NCBI RefSeq assembly: GCF_001949145.1
Contig: NW_019091365.1
Span: forward strand, 346,030 to 384,727
Origin: Acanthaster planci
Taxonomy: Eukaryota; Echinodermata; Asteroidea; Valvatida; Acanthasteridae
DNA: 38,698 nucleotides
Direction: 5' to 3'
In this document: piece after piece, positions 1-11,100 of the stretch
Position numbering within the stretch: position 1 is the stretch's first letter
How the letters are laid out: every line of letters begins with the position of its first letter
Program-made: the position numbers and the translations under genes
The notes under the pieces: model-generated
The model's database searches: none
The model's input: only the letters and a program-made list of their open reading frames with translations
Told to the model about the DNA's origin: nothing

Positions 1-204
1 GCCCTGGGATGGGAACCCTTGAATCTAGGGAGTTTATTTTGGGCCATTCTTTTACAATCCCACTAATTCTTGGGCCACACAATCTCCTCTTTTTCAAATA
101 AACTGCAGGGGTACTTTTTCAGCGCCTCGATCTGCCGAAGAATTTCCCTTGAATTGGACAGTGCACCCACAGAGTATACATGTACATGTACTTTGGACTT
201 AAGA

Positions 205-345
205 ACCAAAATGGCTGCTCATTATGTGTGCAGTTTAGCATGTCGCTAGCGGTCAATGTGCACTGACGAATAATCCACCATTTTGGTGCCAACCACCGCG
301 TCACTCATGTCGCAACTCTCTTTATAAATAGCGCTGCTGATCCTG
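205..345 (+). promoter_or_regulatory. TATA-containing promoter region of the HNMT-like gene
   Basis: A TATAAATA box lies at 323-330, about 96 bases before the start codon at 426. Transcription would be expected to begin near 355. The stretch around it (205-345) is recognisable again at 3032-3325, where the TATA box is lost, so this block was once duplicated together. The start site is inferred from the usual 25-30 base spacing and is not visible directly. Confidence 0.55.
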
Positions 346-425
346 GATTTGGATTGAAGTGGTTGAATCACTTACATGTATTCGCAAACTGTCCAGAAAG
401 ATTGAAGCACAAACTACAAGGAGCG

Positions 426-2071
426 ATGGAGTCAATTCTACTGCCGAGTCTTTACGATTGCCCAGACCGCTTGGGAAAGTCGTACGAAATTTTCTGTTCC
501 CGGTCTGCGAAATTCAGTGAGTACTCCGATTGGGTGGACAAAGTGTTCAGCGAGGCGGTCGTCTGTCAACTCCAAACTACACTGGACGGACAGGAAGAGC
601 TGCAGGTACTCGGAGTAGGCAGTGGATCTGGTGGGTATTTTAGAGTCACGAATTTAGTTGGCCGCTTTCTGCGGGGAATATTGCATGGCCCAATGGTATA
701 TGGTAATACAAAGCGCTTCCTGTAATCGGGCACAGATCCTACATGCAGCAGCTTGTCTGTTTTATACGAAAGCCCAGTTTTATGACATTATTGTCGTTTG
801 CACGACATGATTATATTCTCCAATTGGTTCTTATGAAATCTATTTGAGAAACTTTTGGGGGAAACAAATTATTCTGACGAGATGTATTTTTCATTAACTT
901 TGTTTATATGGAATGTTTTTCCAAGTTGAGTTTCAAGAGATACATATATAGATAAATTTTCAAGTTTAATTTTTATATAGGGTATCTGATAAAAACGATT
1001 TCCAAATATAGAAACAATATATGTAAATATAAATCTTACAAGAACAAATTGGAGAATATATATCTTATACAACAAACATATTTATTGATATATATATATA
1101 CTTGTTAAAAAAAGAAAAAAATTCTCATAAAAATGGATTAGCGGAAAAAAATTATGCTTAATTTTTTGAAAATTTCTTCTTGATGGCACAACAGGGCTTC
1201 TATCGTTTTGCTTCTTTTTTACTAAGGTATGATCGATTATGCAATGTTGAGGAAGCTTTTGCAACGATTCCCGCGCATCAATAACCGTGTAGTTGAGCCA
1301 GATCAAGAAGAGTTAAAGAAGTACAAGGCTTTGGTGCAATCCAAGGCTCGCGAACTACGCGGCGTGACCTGCGATTGGCGGGAGCAGACGATTGAGCAAT
1401 ACCAAAAGGCGGGAGAGTTGAAAAAGTTTCATTTCATCAGCACGATTCACTGCCTGTACCATGTGGACGACTTGGATAGCTCGTTGACTTACCTGTACGA
1501 TTGTTTGGAACGTGGTGGAGTTATGCTGGTTAGTTTGTCATCAGGTGAGCTTGATTAGTGCGAACAGCAGTTGAAGGTGAATAGCTTGGTAATATTTCCC
1601 CGTTATTTTTAACAACTTTACAACGATCAATTAGAGCACGTAGGACCAACATACTGATTCCTTACATTTGCAGGTTTGATCATTTACACTTTTGACTCAG
1701 ATGCCAGTGGTCGTGGTCGTTTCCAGAATCGGTTGCAATCTGTTCATGGCAAATGCCCTCTGTTTACCACAAGGCGATCGTCGGCCGACGTGCGAAGTTT
1801 CTTTGACCGCCGTGGCACCTGGTACACTCAACTTCCAATTCCCAGGCGCCTAAACATCACGGAGTGCTTCGACGAAGCCTCAGCGGAGGGGGAACTGCTG
1901 ACGGATTTCCTCACCACCATCGCGCACTTCAAGCAGACGGCGCCCAAGGAGCTTCAACAGTCTGTGATGGAGTCTCTCGGTAGCAACGATTGCTGTGAGA
2001 GGATCGGGGGTCAGGTGTGGCTCGATGTTGGGGATGACGCTTTGATAACTAAGCGAGTCGAAACCACCTAA
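426..2071 (+). CDS. HNMT: Histamine N-methyltransferase-like methyltransferase (3 exons, 306 aa)
   Basis: Exons are 426-630, 1227-1544 and 1674-2071. They join in frame (205+318+398 = 921 nt) to 306 aa, close to the roughly 290 aa of vertebrate HNMT. Introns are GT-AG and both split a Gly codon. Family features in order: SAM-binding motif I VLGVGSGSG (residues 61-69); the acidic motif VVEPDQEELKKYK (from residue 90), which matches the HNMT pattern closely; the IHCLYHVDD segment (142-150); and ITECFDE followed by a DFLT...TAP stretch (from 236). The ATG at 426 is chosen because homology starts soon after it; an in-frame ATG at 354 would overlap the predicted transcription start. HNMT moves a methyl group from SAM to the imidazole of histamine in the cytosol. 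A Glu at residue 21 aligns with the histamine-contacting Glu of human HNMT, but the carboxyl-terminal Asn contact is not evident. The substrate may therefore be another imidazole or amine, as in carnosine methyltransferase relatives. No clear poly(A) signal was seen soon after the stop. Confidence 0.87.
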
Positions 2072-3031
2072 CTCTGAGCAACTAAAAACGGCAGACGGAA
2101 CAATGAGAATTGCCAAAAGGTTTGTAAAGTTTAAAATGTAATTACAGTTAGCTGAGTGAGTATAGTGTTCACTTTTTAATTTCTGTCCGGGAAATCCTCC
2201 ATTGTGGGAAGTGTCACCAACTTCTGAAGAGTTTGTGTTACAAGCTATATTATGTTCAGTGATGTTTAAACCTGGTACTTTTTCTGAAACCAGTGTTTTT
2301 TCTTCCTTATTTCTGCAAGGAATCTTTCTGTCACAGGTCATTCAAAATGGGGCTGGGTGACTTGCGATGGATTAGACTGGACAGCCTTGTTTTTTTTCTC
2401 CCAAGATCATGAACTATCACCATTGGAGCAAAGTGGTAAACCACAGTTCTGAATAGGTTCAGCATTCTATTGGTTGGATGAATCCTCGCCATGTTCACTG
2501 TCAACCATACTCAGCGCGCACGTCTATGCCACAAATCTATATAGGTGTTCTGGACACTTTGTTTTCGCGTAAAAAATAGAGCAAAACAGAAAACGTTTTA
2601 TTTGCACTGTAAAAACATGATCATTTGTGTTCATTATTACCTACAATATTTTCTCTTTTTGTGTTACGGATAACTCAGCGCATATCCTTCATCTAAAAAT
2701 AATCGGGGGAGAGCATGTGCAGGACTTAGTCAAGTCCATCTGGCATGTTTCGACCGAAATTTGTATCTTTGTGGAGACATGGACGTGTCATGTTGACGTT
2801 CACACAAACTGTTCTGTGACGATCGTTCGCTGGTTGTCGGACTCATGTGCACAGTACGTAAGCCAAGCTGTCAGACAGGACTGCTGGATCTTTGAAGACT
2901 AGTTTCTACAAACGGTCGGGTGAACGCCGACCCTGCCAAAGGCCTATATACAATGTACATACCTGGACTTTGTAAATGTTGCTGAGTAGTTTAGAGCATT
3001 GGTGTATATAGAGACAGTAGCGCCAACTTTA
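2072..3031. other. Downstream flank of HNMT-like gene, no gene recognised
   Basis: This is AT-rich sequence that probably includes the 3' untranslated region of the HNMT-like gene. A 91-codon open frame at 2627-2902 on the plus strand has no recognisable motifs. Nothing else can be supported. Confidence 0.4.
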
Positions 3032-3325
3032 GAATCAAAATGGCTGTTTCATGTGATTGTGTAAAGTACAGCACGCAGCTATTGTAGAACATCAAAAAGA
3101 CGCTGTTATGAAAAACCAATGAATTAAAAGGCCGGTAACATCCTTTACGAACACAGACGTCCGTACAATTTCAAAGACAGGCCATGTGTAAATGAAATTA
3201 TTTGGCACACAGAAGAATAAATATTTTTATTTGCTCTGTGCACTGATACATAATCCACCATGTCAGTTCCAACAATTGAGACACCCGTGTCGCCACTCTC
3301 TATGAACAGCTCTGGTTTAGGGTGG
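3032..3325 (+). repeat. Decayed duplicate of the HNMT-like promoter region
   Basis: The block reads like 205-345. Shared landmarks in the same order are AAAATGGCTG, a GTGCACTGA word, ATAATCCACCAT, TCCAACA/GCCAACCA, then a CTCTCT run. An insertion of about 100-150 bases separates the first part from the rest. Where the first copy has TTTATAAATAG, this copy reads TATGAACAG, so the TATA box is gone. No HNMT exon follows in the next kilobases. It is best read as the relic of a tandem duplication. Confidence 0.5.
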
Positions 3326-5526
3326 AGTGACTCCTGCTTAGTAGAGATTCTTTGCATTCTCTTTACTTACCGTGTGACGTCACTTAAGGGAGGGGTACTC
3401 CCTTGCATACGTTCCAGTGGATAGTAATGGGTAATCTGCATCCGCCTTGAGCAGAAGCAACCCCCCCCCCATGTCACTCGATGGAGAAGCAGTTAATATG
3501 ATGTCCGGACGTGGTGGGGTGTAGAGAGGATGCTAACTGAGGATCCAACCAAGGGCACTCGAGCGGAACGAGGGATTCTAGCAGATCAGTGAGGTGTGTC
3601 AGTCTGAAGGAGGGGAGCTTGGGGGAAGGTTGCCAAGAGTATAGGAGACTCATAGGCTGTGGACTTGTCCTATATATAGGGTAGCCTACAGGAGCCCCAT
3701 TGGACTGGGATATGAGGATGGAACGCCAAATGTTGCTGATGTTGAAACCGATGTCTTGGGGTGCCAAGTTAGCATCCTCTCCACACCGCACGGCCTCCAG
3801 GCATTATATAAACTGCCTCATCATTGGAAGTTCTGCAGTCTCCTGACGACAGACTGAGCAGACTGTCCGAAACATTGAGCACCCTCGCTTCTTTTCAGAT
3901 CCACACTTACTCAAAAGAGGTATCCTTGCATGGTGCTACCGCAAACCTGTTTATCTAACTTGCCACCTTCACCATGGAAAGCTTTTAACTCACGAGCCAT
4001 ATGCATGTTGGTCGGGAGTGCTCAGTTTGTTGGTAGCGATATGATCGCAACGTGTGTATATCCCAGTCGTTTGTGAAACAGCAACGTTCGAATTCAGTTC
4101 GACCAAAGGAGCTTCTGTTGCTAACAAAATAGTGTCATCTCTTGGTCCAGCTCGGTGCTCATGATGGCCAGAGCACATGCTTACATGTTGAAGAATCACG
4201 ATTGGGTGCCGGCGGATGCAACGTGTCTTTTGAGTTGATTTAATTACCTATTTTGATTGCCGAGATAGACTGCTCAGAATACAACTTATGTGTTATGTTG
4301 TCAAAGTAAAGGTAAATTTCATCAGCTTCTCTCTGTTTACAGTGTACATGCATTATTTTATGTACCTCGTTCCCCATGTCAGCCATGCCTGTATATTTCC
4401 TGAACTTTTATGAGTGTGTAATTTTTACTGGTCACGCAGTTGTAATTTTAGTGCTGGCTCTGATGGGTGCCTTCTAAAAGTAAAATGAGAATGGCACTTT
4501 TTTACTTGATTGAACCTGTTATATAACGCCTCTACTCTCACTAGTTTTGTTCCCGTTTGCTGTATGCGAAAGCTGCATGATTCTTTTTGTTCGTATGGAA
4601 TGTCTCATTCTGCATTTAAGGCTTAATAGCGGGCTGCTCGGCCTCGGTCGGTGTCAGTTATGGTGTCTGTGCGTGAGTGCAGGTTGAGGTCCGCACCACT
4701 GTCCCGAAGAAGGCTGCGTTGCTGCTTGGCTCTACCTGTGGGCTACCGGTGGTGATTGGTGCTGGCGTCCGTGCTGGTGTGGCGGTCCTGTCCAGGGGGT
4801 GCGGCCTTGATGTCTGTGCTCACCGTTCTGTACCGACCGGGCAGCGGTCTGTATTTTTTGGTAAGTTAAAGTTATTGTTCTGTATTAATGTTTTCCTTTG
4901 CTTGGCCGAGTTGTGTTTATTAGTTGTTACTTTAACGTTATTTATGCATGGCCGCTTTATTAATTTTGTTTTGCTTGGCATGGCCGTTTTTAATCTCGTT
5001 AATGCAAGCCCGTTGTTTTGTTTTATGTGGTTTATTTTGTTAAATAAAATAATGTAAATAATTCTTAGTATGTATTGGCCAATTGTTGAGCATATTTTCT
5101 GTGTTTGAGTTTTGCAAGGCGCTAGTTCGTAACAAACCACTAGCTTGAGTGTGCGATATGGCCAAGAAATTCATTGGACTACATTCTTAATGGGAGTTTT
5201 CATTGCTGTTATTTTCCATTGAATCCATGCTACCAAATTGTTAATAGCTCGAATGAATTAAGTAACCTTTTTCTTGCAGTAAATTCCAGAAGCCAGTTTG
5301 GCGAGTGGTAGTCTTGGTCCAAGACGTTAGTAATCGATTGTTGTTTTATTTCTGTTGAAGAGCGCCCTCGCACAACAAGTTTTTACTTACTCTCACTAAC
5401 GTCTTGGGAATCTTGCGGGAATGGGGGTGCGGCAGTTGTATGCAAATGACCCCAAGTACTAAATATTCATAGCCTTGGTATTATAATTATGTATATGTAC
5501 TTCGAAGTTCGAACAACATGGCGGCT
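3326..5526. other. Intergenic stretch, no supported gene
   Basis: It contains a run of ten C at 3461-3470. A block at 3480-3960 ends in text (GACGACAGACTGAGCAGAC, then CCGAAACATTGAGC) that recalls the 3' parts of old retroelements. A GC-rich patch at 4630-4860 ends in a donor-like TTGGTAAGT at 4859-4867. The open frame 4677-5057 lacks an ATG start and resembles nothing known. I cannot assign any of these. Confidence 0.35.
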
Positions 5527-5892
5527 TCACGTGAGCAAGTACCCTGTCGATAGTGTCTTGTTTGTGGGAAGGGATAAGTGACATATAAGAATAAATTCCA
5601 AAGGTTTCAGTCGCTCACTTTGGTTCAAGGCTAATGATTTGAGACGTACAATGACAATAGCGAGAGACTTTGAGACAAAATTGTTCCTGGAATCGAAGCA
5701 GAGTGGCACTGATTGAAAAATCACACTTTTACCAGAGCCAGTGGGTAAGCGAACAAAGACGTCCTTGCCATCTAGTGTAGCGTCTATGGCTGCAGACTGC
5801 TTGGGTTTCAACTTCTTAATGTTTAGTTTTTCACAGGCATACGATTTTTCTTCCTCTGTCGTGTCTGTGTTGACGGGACTGCAGACAGCCAT
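5527..5892 (-). pseudogene. Amino-terminal fragment of a RecQ-like DNA helicase
   Basis: The minus-strand frame starts with an ATG at 5892 and runs 121 codons. It shows a RecQ-type Q-motif region (LKPKQSAAIDATLDGKDVF, about residues 28-46), then a Walker A motif LPTGSGKSVIFQ (49-60). A degraded motif Ia region follows (IVIVRLKSLALNQSERL, where the family normally has IVVSPLxSLMxDQ). After that the frame diverges and stops, so motifs II to VI are absent. Complete RecQ-like helicases are several times longer. Such intronless RecQ-like genes are, from memory, multi-copy in several marine invertebrates. This copy is a broken fragment and cannot make an active helicase. A retained CCAAT-bearing upstream region (5893-6000) suggests it was once expressed. 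Confidence 0.7.
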
Positions 5893-6000
5893 TATGCATG
5901 TGACCTTACCATGGTGTATTATTCAGGTCATCGGAATTTATTATGCATGCAATTTAGCGAGTGCTGATTGGTTCCCTTGGAAAGCCGAGGGAAAAGTAAA
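5893..6000 (-). promoter_or_regulatory. Likely former promoter of the RecQ-like fragment
   Basis: On the minus strand this stretch has ACCAATCAGC (a CCAAT box; plus strand GCTGATTGGT at 5963-5972) 72-81 bases before the ATG. It also has two copies of CATGCATAAT (plus strand ATTATGCATG at 5891-5900 and 5940-5949), one overlapping the ATG. The LINE homology stops a little to the right, so this segment belongs with the helicase fragment. The function is inferred from position only. Confidence 0.35.
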
Positions 6001-6004
6001 AAAC

Positions 6005-7640
6005 AAGTTAAAACGCTGTTGCAAGATACCAAACAGTAAGCCATTGCAATAATCAAGTCGCGACGACAAAGGCATGTACCAGTTTTTCAGTCGAAGCTTG
6101 GTCAAGCAAATGCCGAATTTTACCGATTCTTCGTAAAGCATGAGATGCAGACCTGCATAACTTTGCCACATGAGGCGACATGGTGTTTGCCTTATCAAAA
6201 GTCACTCCCAGATCACAAATACTATCAGAAAGAAAAATGTCAACACCAGCCAGCCGTATATCACGTGGGAGTGGCGTGGTAACCGGACCAAACTTAGATG
6301 AAAGCTTTATCACTTCAGTTTTCCCTTCATTCAAAACAAGCTTATTGTCTCTCATCCACAAACGAACGTCTTCAATACAGTTATCTATCTACCCCATTGG
6401 CACCCCTGCACAACCGCACGTAACATACAGCTGAATGTCATCAGCGTACATCGTACAATCCAAACCATTCTCATCAATAATGTCTGCTAACGGAGTAATG
6501 TAGAGACTAAACAAAATCGGCCCAAGGACAGAGCCTTGTGGAACCCTACATTCCGGTGGTGATGCCTCGGACGCCATTGATCGAACCCTAACACGCTGCG
6601 TCCTATTACACAGGTACGACGACAACCATTAATCACAGAACCCTCAATGTTGAACCTATTCCGCAACCTATGAATTAAAATCCGATGATCGATGGTGTCA
6701 AAGGCAGCTGGAAGATCCAAAAGAATCAAAAACACATCAGACTGTCTAGCGAGAGAGCACAACACATTATTCTGAACTTTACCTAGGGCCGTTTCCGTGC
6801 TGTAACCCTCCCGATAGGCGGATTGACCTTTACAGAACAATTTTTATTTTGAGAGAGATAATCATTTAACTGTAATAAAGCCGACTTTTCAATAAGTTTC
6901 GAGACAAATGGCAAAGACGAGACAAGGACGATCATTTTTGAAAACGTTATAATCAAGCCCGCGTTTCTTGAACAACGGACGGACAATAGCATTCTTACAA
7001 AATGTACGAAAAATACCAGTATTAAATGATGAATTAATTACACCAGTCAACAAAGATACGTTGGCATAGGATCAAGTTGACAACATTTAGCTGGAAAATG
7101 ATTGATCATTGATATAACTGTATCCTCGGAAAATGTTTCAAAACTGCCAAATGAACATGGATTTAATCCTGAAATATCGTTCAGTTTAATATCAGGAAGA
7201 TTCTTACGAAGATCGATAATTGTCTTTCTAAGAAAATTTGCAAAAACACATCCGGTAGCAATTCAATATCGATATTATCAGGTATGACAGATGCTAATGC
7301 CCTCTTAGTACCACTGATCTCATCGACAATGCGGAACAACGTTTTCGTGTCCGCACCCTCAATGCGACATCTATGATAAGAGGCGTAAGTAGCCGTCAGG
7401 CATGTTGCATATTTTAAAGCATTGCGAACGGAAAGGTAAGTGTTATCGTCTTCAGCTCGTCTCGATTTAATCCAGCGACGCTCAGCTCAGCTCGCCGGAG
7501 GAGTATTCGCTCATGTGCAATTGACTGATTAAACCACGGCATCCGAGGTTTTTCCAGCACACGCCTGTTGGTAACCGGTGTAACCGTATCCATAACAGAA
7601 GTCAGTAAAGCCACACGGCACCAGTTGCCTAATTGAAAAG
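6005..7640 (-). mobile_element. Decayed CR1/L2-type non-LTR retrotransposon, truncated at both ends
   Basis: Minus-strand frames give, in order: a pre-RT segment with PWFNQSIAHERILLRRAE (about 7540); CQLDPMPTYLL (near 7070); FVSKLIEKSALLQLNDYLSQN (near 6890); QSAYREGYSTETAL (near 6825); a palm motif LLDLPAAFDTIDHRIL with the first catalytic Asp region changed to LPAAF; RVPQGSVLGPILFSLYI (near 6550); the catalytic YADDIQLYV (near 6440); and then KTEVI, LGVTFD and SSRLDYCNGLLFG (near 6055). These are reverse transcriptase and thumb landmarks of the CR1/L2 group. They lie in different frames, so several frameshifts separate them. The endonuclease and the 3' end are missing. The right edge near 7640 abuts sequence shared with the 3' flanks of the ACOT8 copies, so the element sits just downstream of ACOT8 gene A. 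Confidence 0.85.
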
Positions 7641-8142
7641 GATATTTGATGAAGTCCCAAATTTCGATGGGGAAGGGGATAGTGCTGCCAACGCCACGTA
7701 CTCGGTGGTAAAGTCGACTTTAAACTCCCATGTTGGGGTCCCTGTGCTACCAGCCTGATATTCTTAAAAAATATAAAAGTTCCTTTTTGCCAAAAAAAAA
7801 AATCCAAAATTGGAGACTTTATTTTATTGTTGGTGTTGACTTCAACACATTGTCACTGAAATCATCTTAAGCGTCATTTAAAAATTGACATTCTATGTGC
7901 TTGTAATGACTAGGCCTACGGCAGATGACATATTCAAACCTGTGAGAATACGTAAACATTTAAAGCAAACCAAACATTAAAATTAAGCGCGATAGAGTCC
8001 CTCTGTCGTCCTTCCTATTTAAATACCATTGATGTTTCATTTTGAAATTTCTGGGCCCATGGCCAATCTTTCTCTGGCTTACATCGATCATAATGCACGC
8101 ATTGCAGTAATAACTTAAGATTATGTATTTCACTAAAGTTGA
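7641..8142 (-). other. 3' untranslated region and flank of ACOT8-like gene A
   Basis: This stretch aligns with the downstream flanks of genes B (about 25440-25937) and C (about 36720-37213). Shared words include TAGTGCTGCCAACG (C only), a TGACATTC/TGACAATCC block and TGTGCTTGTAATGAC. A minus-strand AATAAAATAAAG run (plus strand about 7817-7828) is a reasonable poly(A) signal, about 320 bases after the stop codon. Confidence 0.5.
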
Positions 8143-11100
8143 TCACAGCTTCGGTCTCATGACGCACTCTTGTGAGGTGGAAACGACCAGCGTCCCGTCG
8201 CGCCGCCAAAGACGGCCGAAACTCATGCCACGGGACGCACCTGTTGGCGGAAAATAAGACATCATTTCCATAACGCTGTCCAAAGGTGGGTCGGTCTGAC
8301 ACATATCTGCATTTTCTCAGCCTCGATAATGCGTTCGCCCGCAAGTATTTGATCACGGGTTGGTTTGATCGAATTGCTAGGAAGGGATGGATCATCGTGG
8401 TAATAGCCTATAGCAAATTTCCACTTATATACAGCAAAATACACTGCTGAAACAGAACTTTTTGGCTTTCGGGACATACCAAACACGCGTACCACCGGCC
8501 CAAGACCATGGTACCACCACAATAATGTATTCCTGGCCGGGGAAATGGTCTTCAACTCACCGGTCTTGGGGCTGTCTATCTCGTACAACATCCATTCGTC
8601 GGCGCGGAAGGGCGCGTGAAACCAAACGGAATGGTCCAGGGAGGCAATCAGACCCTTTCGAATATGCCTGTGGGGCATGTAAGCTGTCCAGGCCAGGAAG
8701 ACATCAGATATGTAGGCTGCAGCACAACGGTGAACTCTCTCGTCCCCACCTAAATGAAGACATTGAGTGATCATGCAGGGAAACATGTACATGTACTTTG
8801 ACTAAAAGGATTGATTCACAATACTGTGCAGCCCCAGCAATAACTGTATCCCCTGACGTTGTTTGTTTTGTTTTGCTTTGTTTTGTTCTTTCAAGCTCGT
8901 GCGTTGACATCAGTAATTCGGTGATGTTTCACCAGCTGTACCACGCACAGAAGTCGGCATGCATCCAGCGGGTGAGATAATTCCCGTCAAGAGTGACAAA
9001 GCCAGGTGTTGTTTAGATTTTAAATGCAGTTTGACATAGGAAAAGTTCAGTTTACAGTTCCTTTTTCCTTTTGAATCTTCCTGTTTGTTAATGTAAGCCC
9101 TAGCGCTCCATTTGCAGTCTGGCTACACTCACCATATAAGCAGACCATACATGTACACGTATTGTTTCTTGTATTGTGTGGTCTTCTGCTTGAGTCCTGT
9201 CTGCTGAAGTCATTGATTGAAGTCAGAGTGCTTTCAAATTCATTCATTTACGACACACACTGTGTTGGTTTAGGGGTTTACATTTTGGATTTTAAATTTC
9301 TGGTTTTAGTAAATCTTGGTGACTTTTCAATGGTTTAACGGTTCAGTGTAAGCCACTGCATCACCCCCTTGCTATTTCTATAAATAATTTTTTGTCCTTT
9401 TTGTTATCGAGATCTTGAATTGGCGTCTGAGTCTATTCAATCGATTTTGCATGATTTCTCCTCCAAAGATCCTCAATTTACTGAAAGTAGGCCTATCTGT
9501 AGTGCAAGTTCCCCACAATTTCCAGGTAACACAGGCATGCAACTGAAGAAATTTAGGTACGATCACGGCGTCACATCTGGTGCCCAGGAGGGAAATTGCG
9601 AGATCAGATTGTGAAAGCGTGGATAAAATACAATGGTATTAGAGCTACGCGCATTCACTTTGTGACAGAGAGGGCGTTTTGACTTTTTCCCACAATGCAG
9701 TGTGCTGACGGGTTCTGTTGACAGCGCACCACCTTCATGCTTTCGAACCAGAATTGTGTGGTGTAGGTACAGCTACACTGTTTGGATTGCCTTCCACAAT
9801 AAATCACATGTTTAAAGTGTACATAAATGTTTCACATTTGTGAAATAAACGTAGTTTAATAAATATGACAACATATATGTTGTCTGCAGTGCCTGTTAAC
9901 AAATTGGATGCAAGTCAGCCAGGAGACCCTTTTTAGTCCTGTTTCTGAATGACTTGTGTGTTTGTGTTCACTTTTTGTACAAAACGGTGTATTCATGTAT
10001 TTTGAAAAGTTTTTCAGAATCTTTTCATTGTGATTTGAATGTACAGATTTTTTTTACCTACAAAATAATAAATCAAATGGAATGATAACAAACTTGGTAG
10101 ACATGAAGGATGTCTGCACTAAAAATGCAGGGGATGTGGGTTCGAATCCACACATGGGCAAGGTTGTGATTGGGCTCTCCGAAAGCAATAAGACTACATT
10201 GCTGAACAAATAGTTTGAATGAATATTTTGAGGGTTTTTTTTAAGATAACATGGAAAGCACAGTGGAGGTGGAGGTGCATGATCAGCTGGACACAAATCT
10301 TCGACAAAAAAAAAAAAGATCTGAGTAGGATTTGAACCCGTGACCCTCCGCAATAACACACAAGTGCTTTATCAATTTTTTCCACCTGGCCTTATGATGA
10401 CAATCTCTCTGTCAGAACATTTTTATTCAAAGTAGTGCTACATTGATAATTTAATTGTCTAAAGTGTTAGATATTTCAGTATAATTTCCCACACATCCCA
10501 GGAATTAGGGTTTAAAATATAATCACTCTTGAACTAACATACTCGGTCATCAATACTTATTAAAAATGTCTGCGAGGGATATTAATGATATTTTACCTAG
10601 TGTTCCTTTGACTCGAACCCAGACGAGACATCTTGGGTCTGCTGGTGTCTGTCTCATCAAGACTGCCTTGGCATCTACGTGCCTGTACTCTAACATGCTG
10701 CCAGACCCATCGATGCGGCGAATCTTGGTTTTCACCTCCTCAGACACAGCGCTGAAAAACAACAGAGGCACAGAGCAGTGAAAACCAACGATTTAAAATC
10801 AGTTCCCCAACCAATAACCCTCACTGTACTGCATAACACAGTTCCCTGTACATGTACCTGTAGAATCAGCCGCTGAGGGTTTGGACATACTTTCGTAACT
10901 AAAGGGAGTTTCCATGCCGATTTCAGTGTAACAAAAAAGTCATCCACAACATCCGTTGAGACGTCGGTAATTTCTACGAAAAATTGCTTCAGAATTCAAA
11001 GCTTTTTACAATTAAATGACAAAAACATTAAATGGGGGTATACTCAATACCATCAGTCGTTTGCCACCTTTGAAGAGATTACGACCCAAGTTTGCAGTTT

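Noticed and set aside
1880-2341. 153-codon minus-strand open frame
   Set aside because: It covers the antisense of HNMT-like exon 3 and its 3' flank and has no family motifs.
3474-3791. 105-codon minus-strand open frame as a retroelement protein
   Set aside because: No reverse transcriptase or nuclease motif is visible. The flanking text only vaguely recalls retroelement 3' ends.
4677-5057. 126-codon plus-strand open frame with hydrophobic segments
   Set aside because: No ATG start, no homology recognised, and half of it lies in AT-rich sequence past a donor-like site.
8462-8770. 102-codon plus-strand open frame
   Set aside because: Antisense shadow of ACOT8 copy A exon 5.
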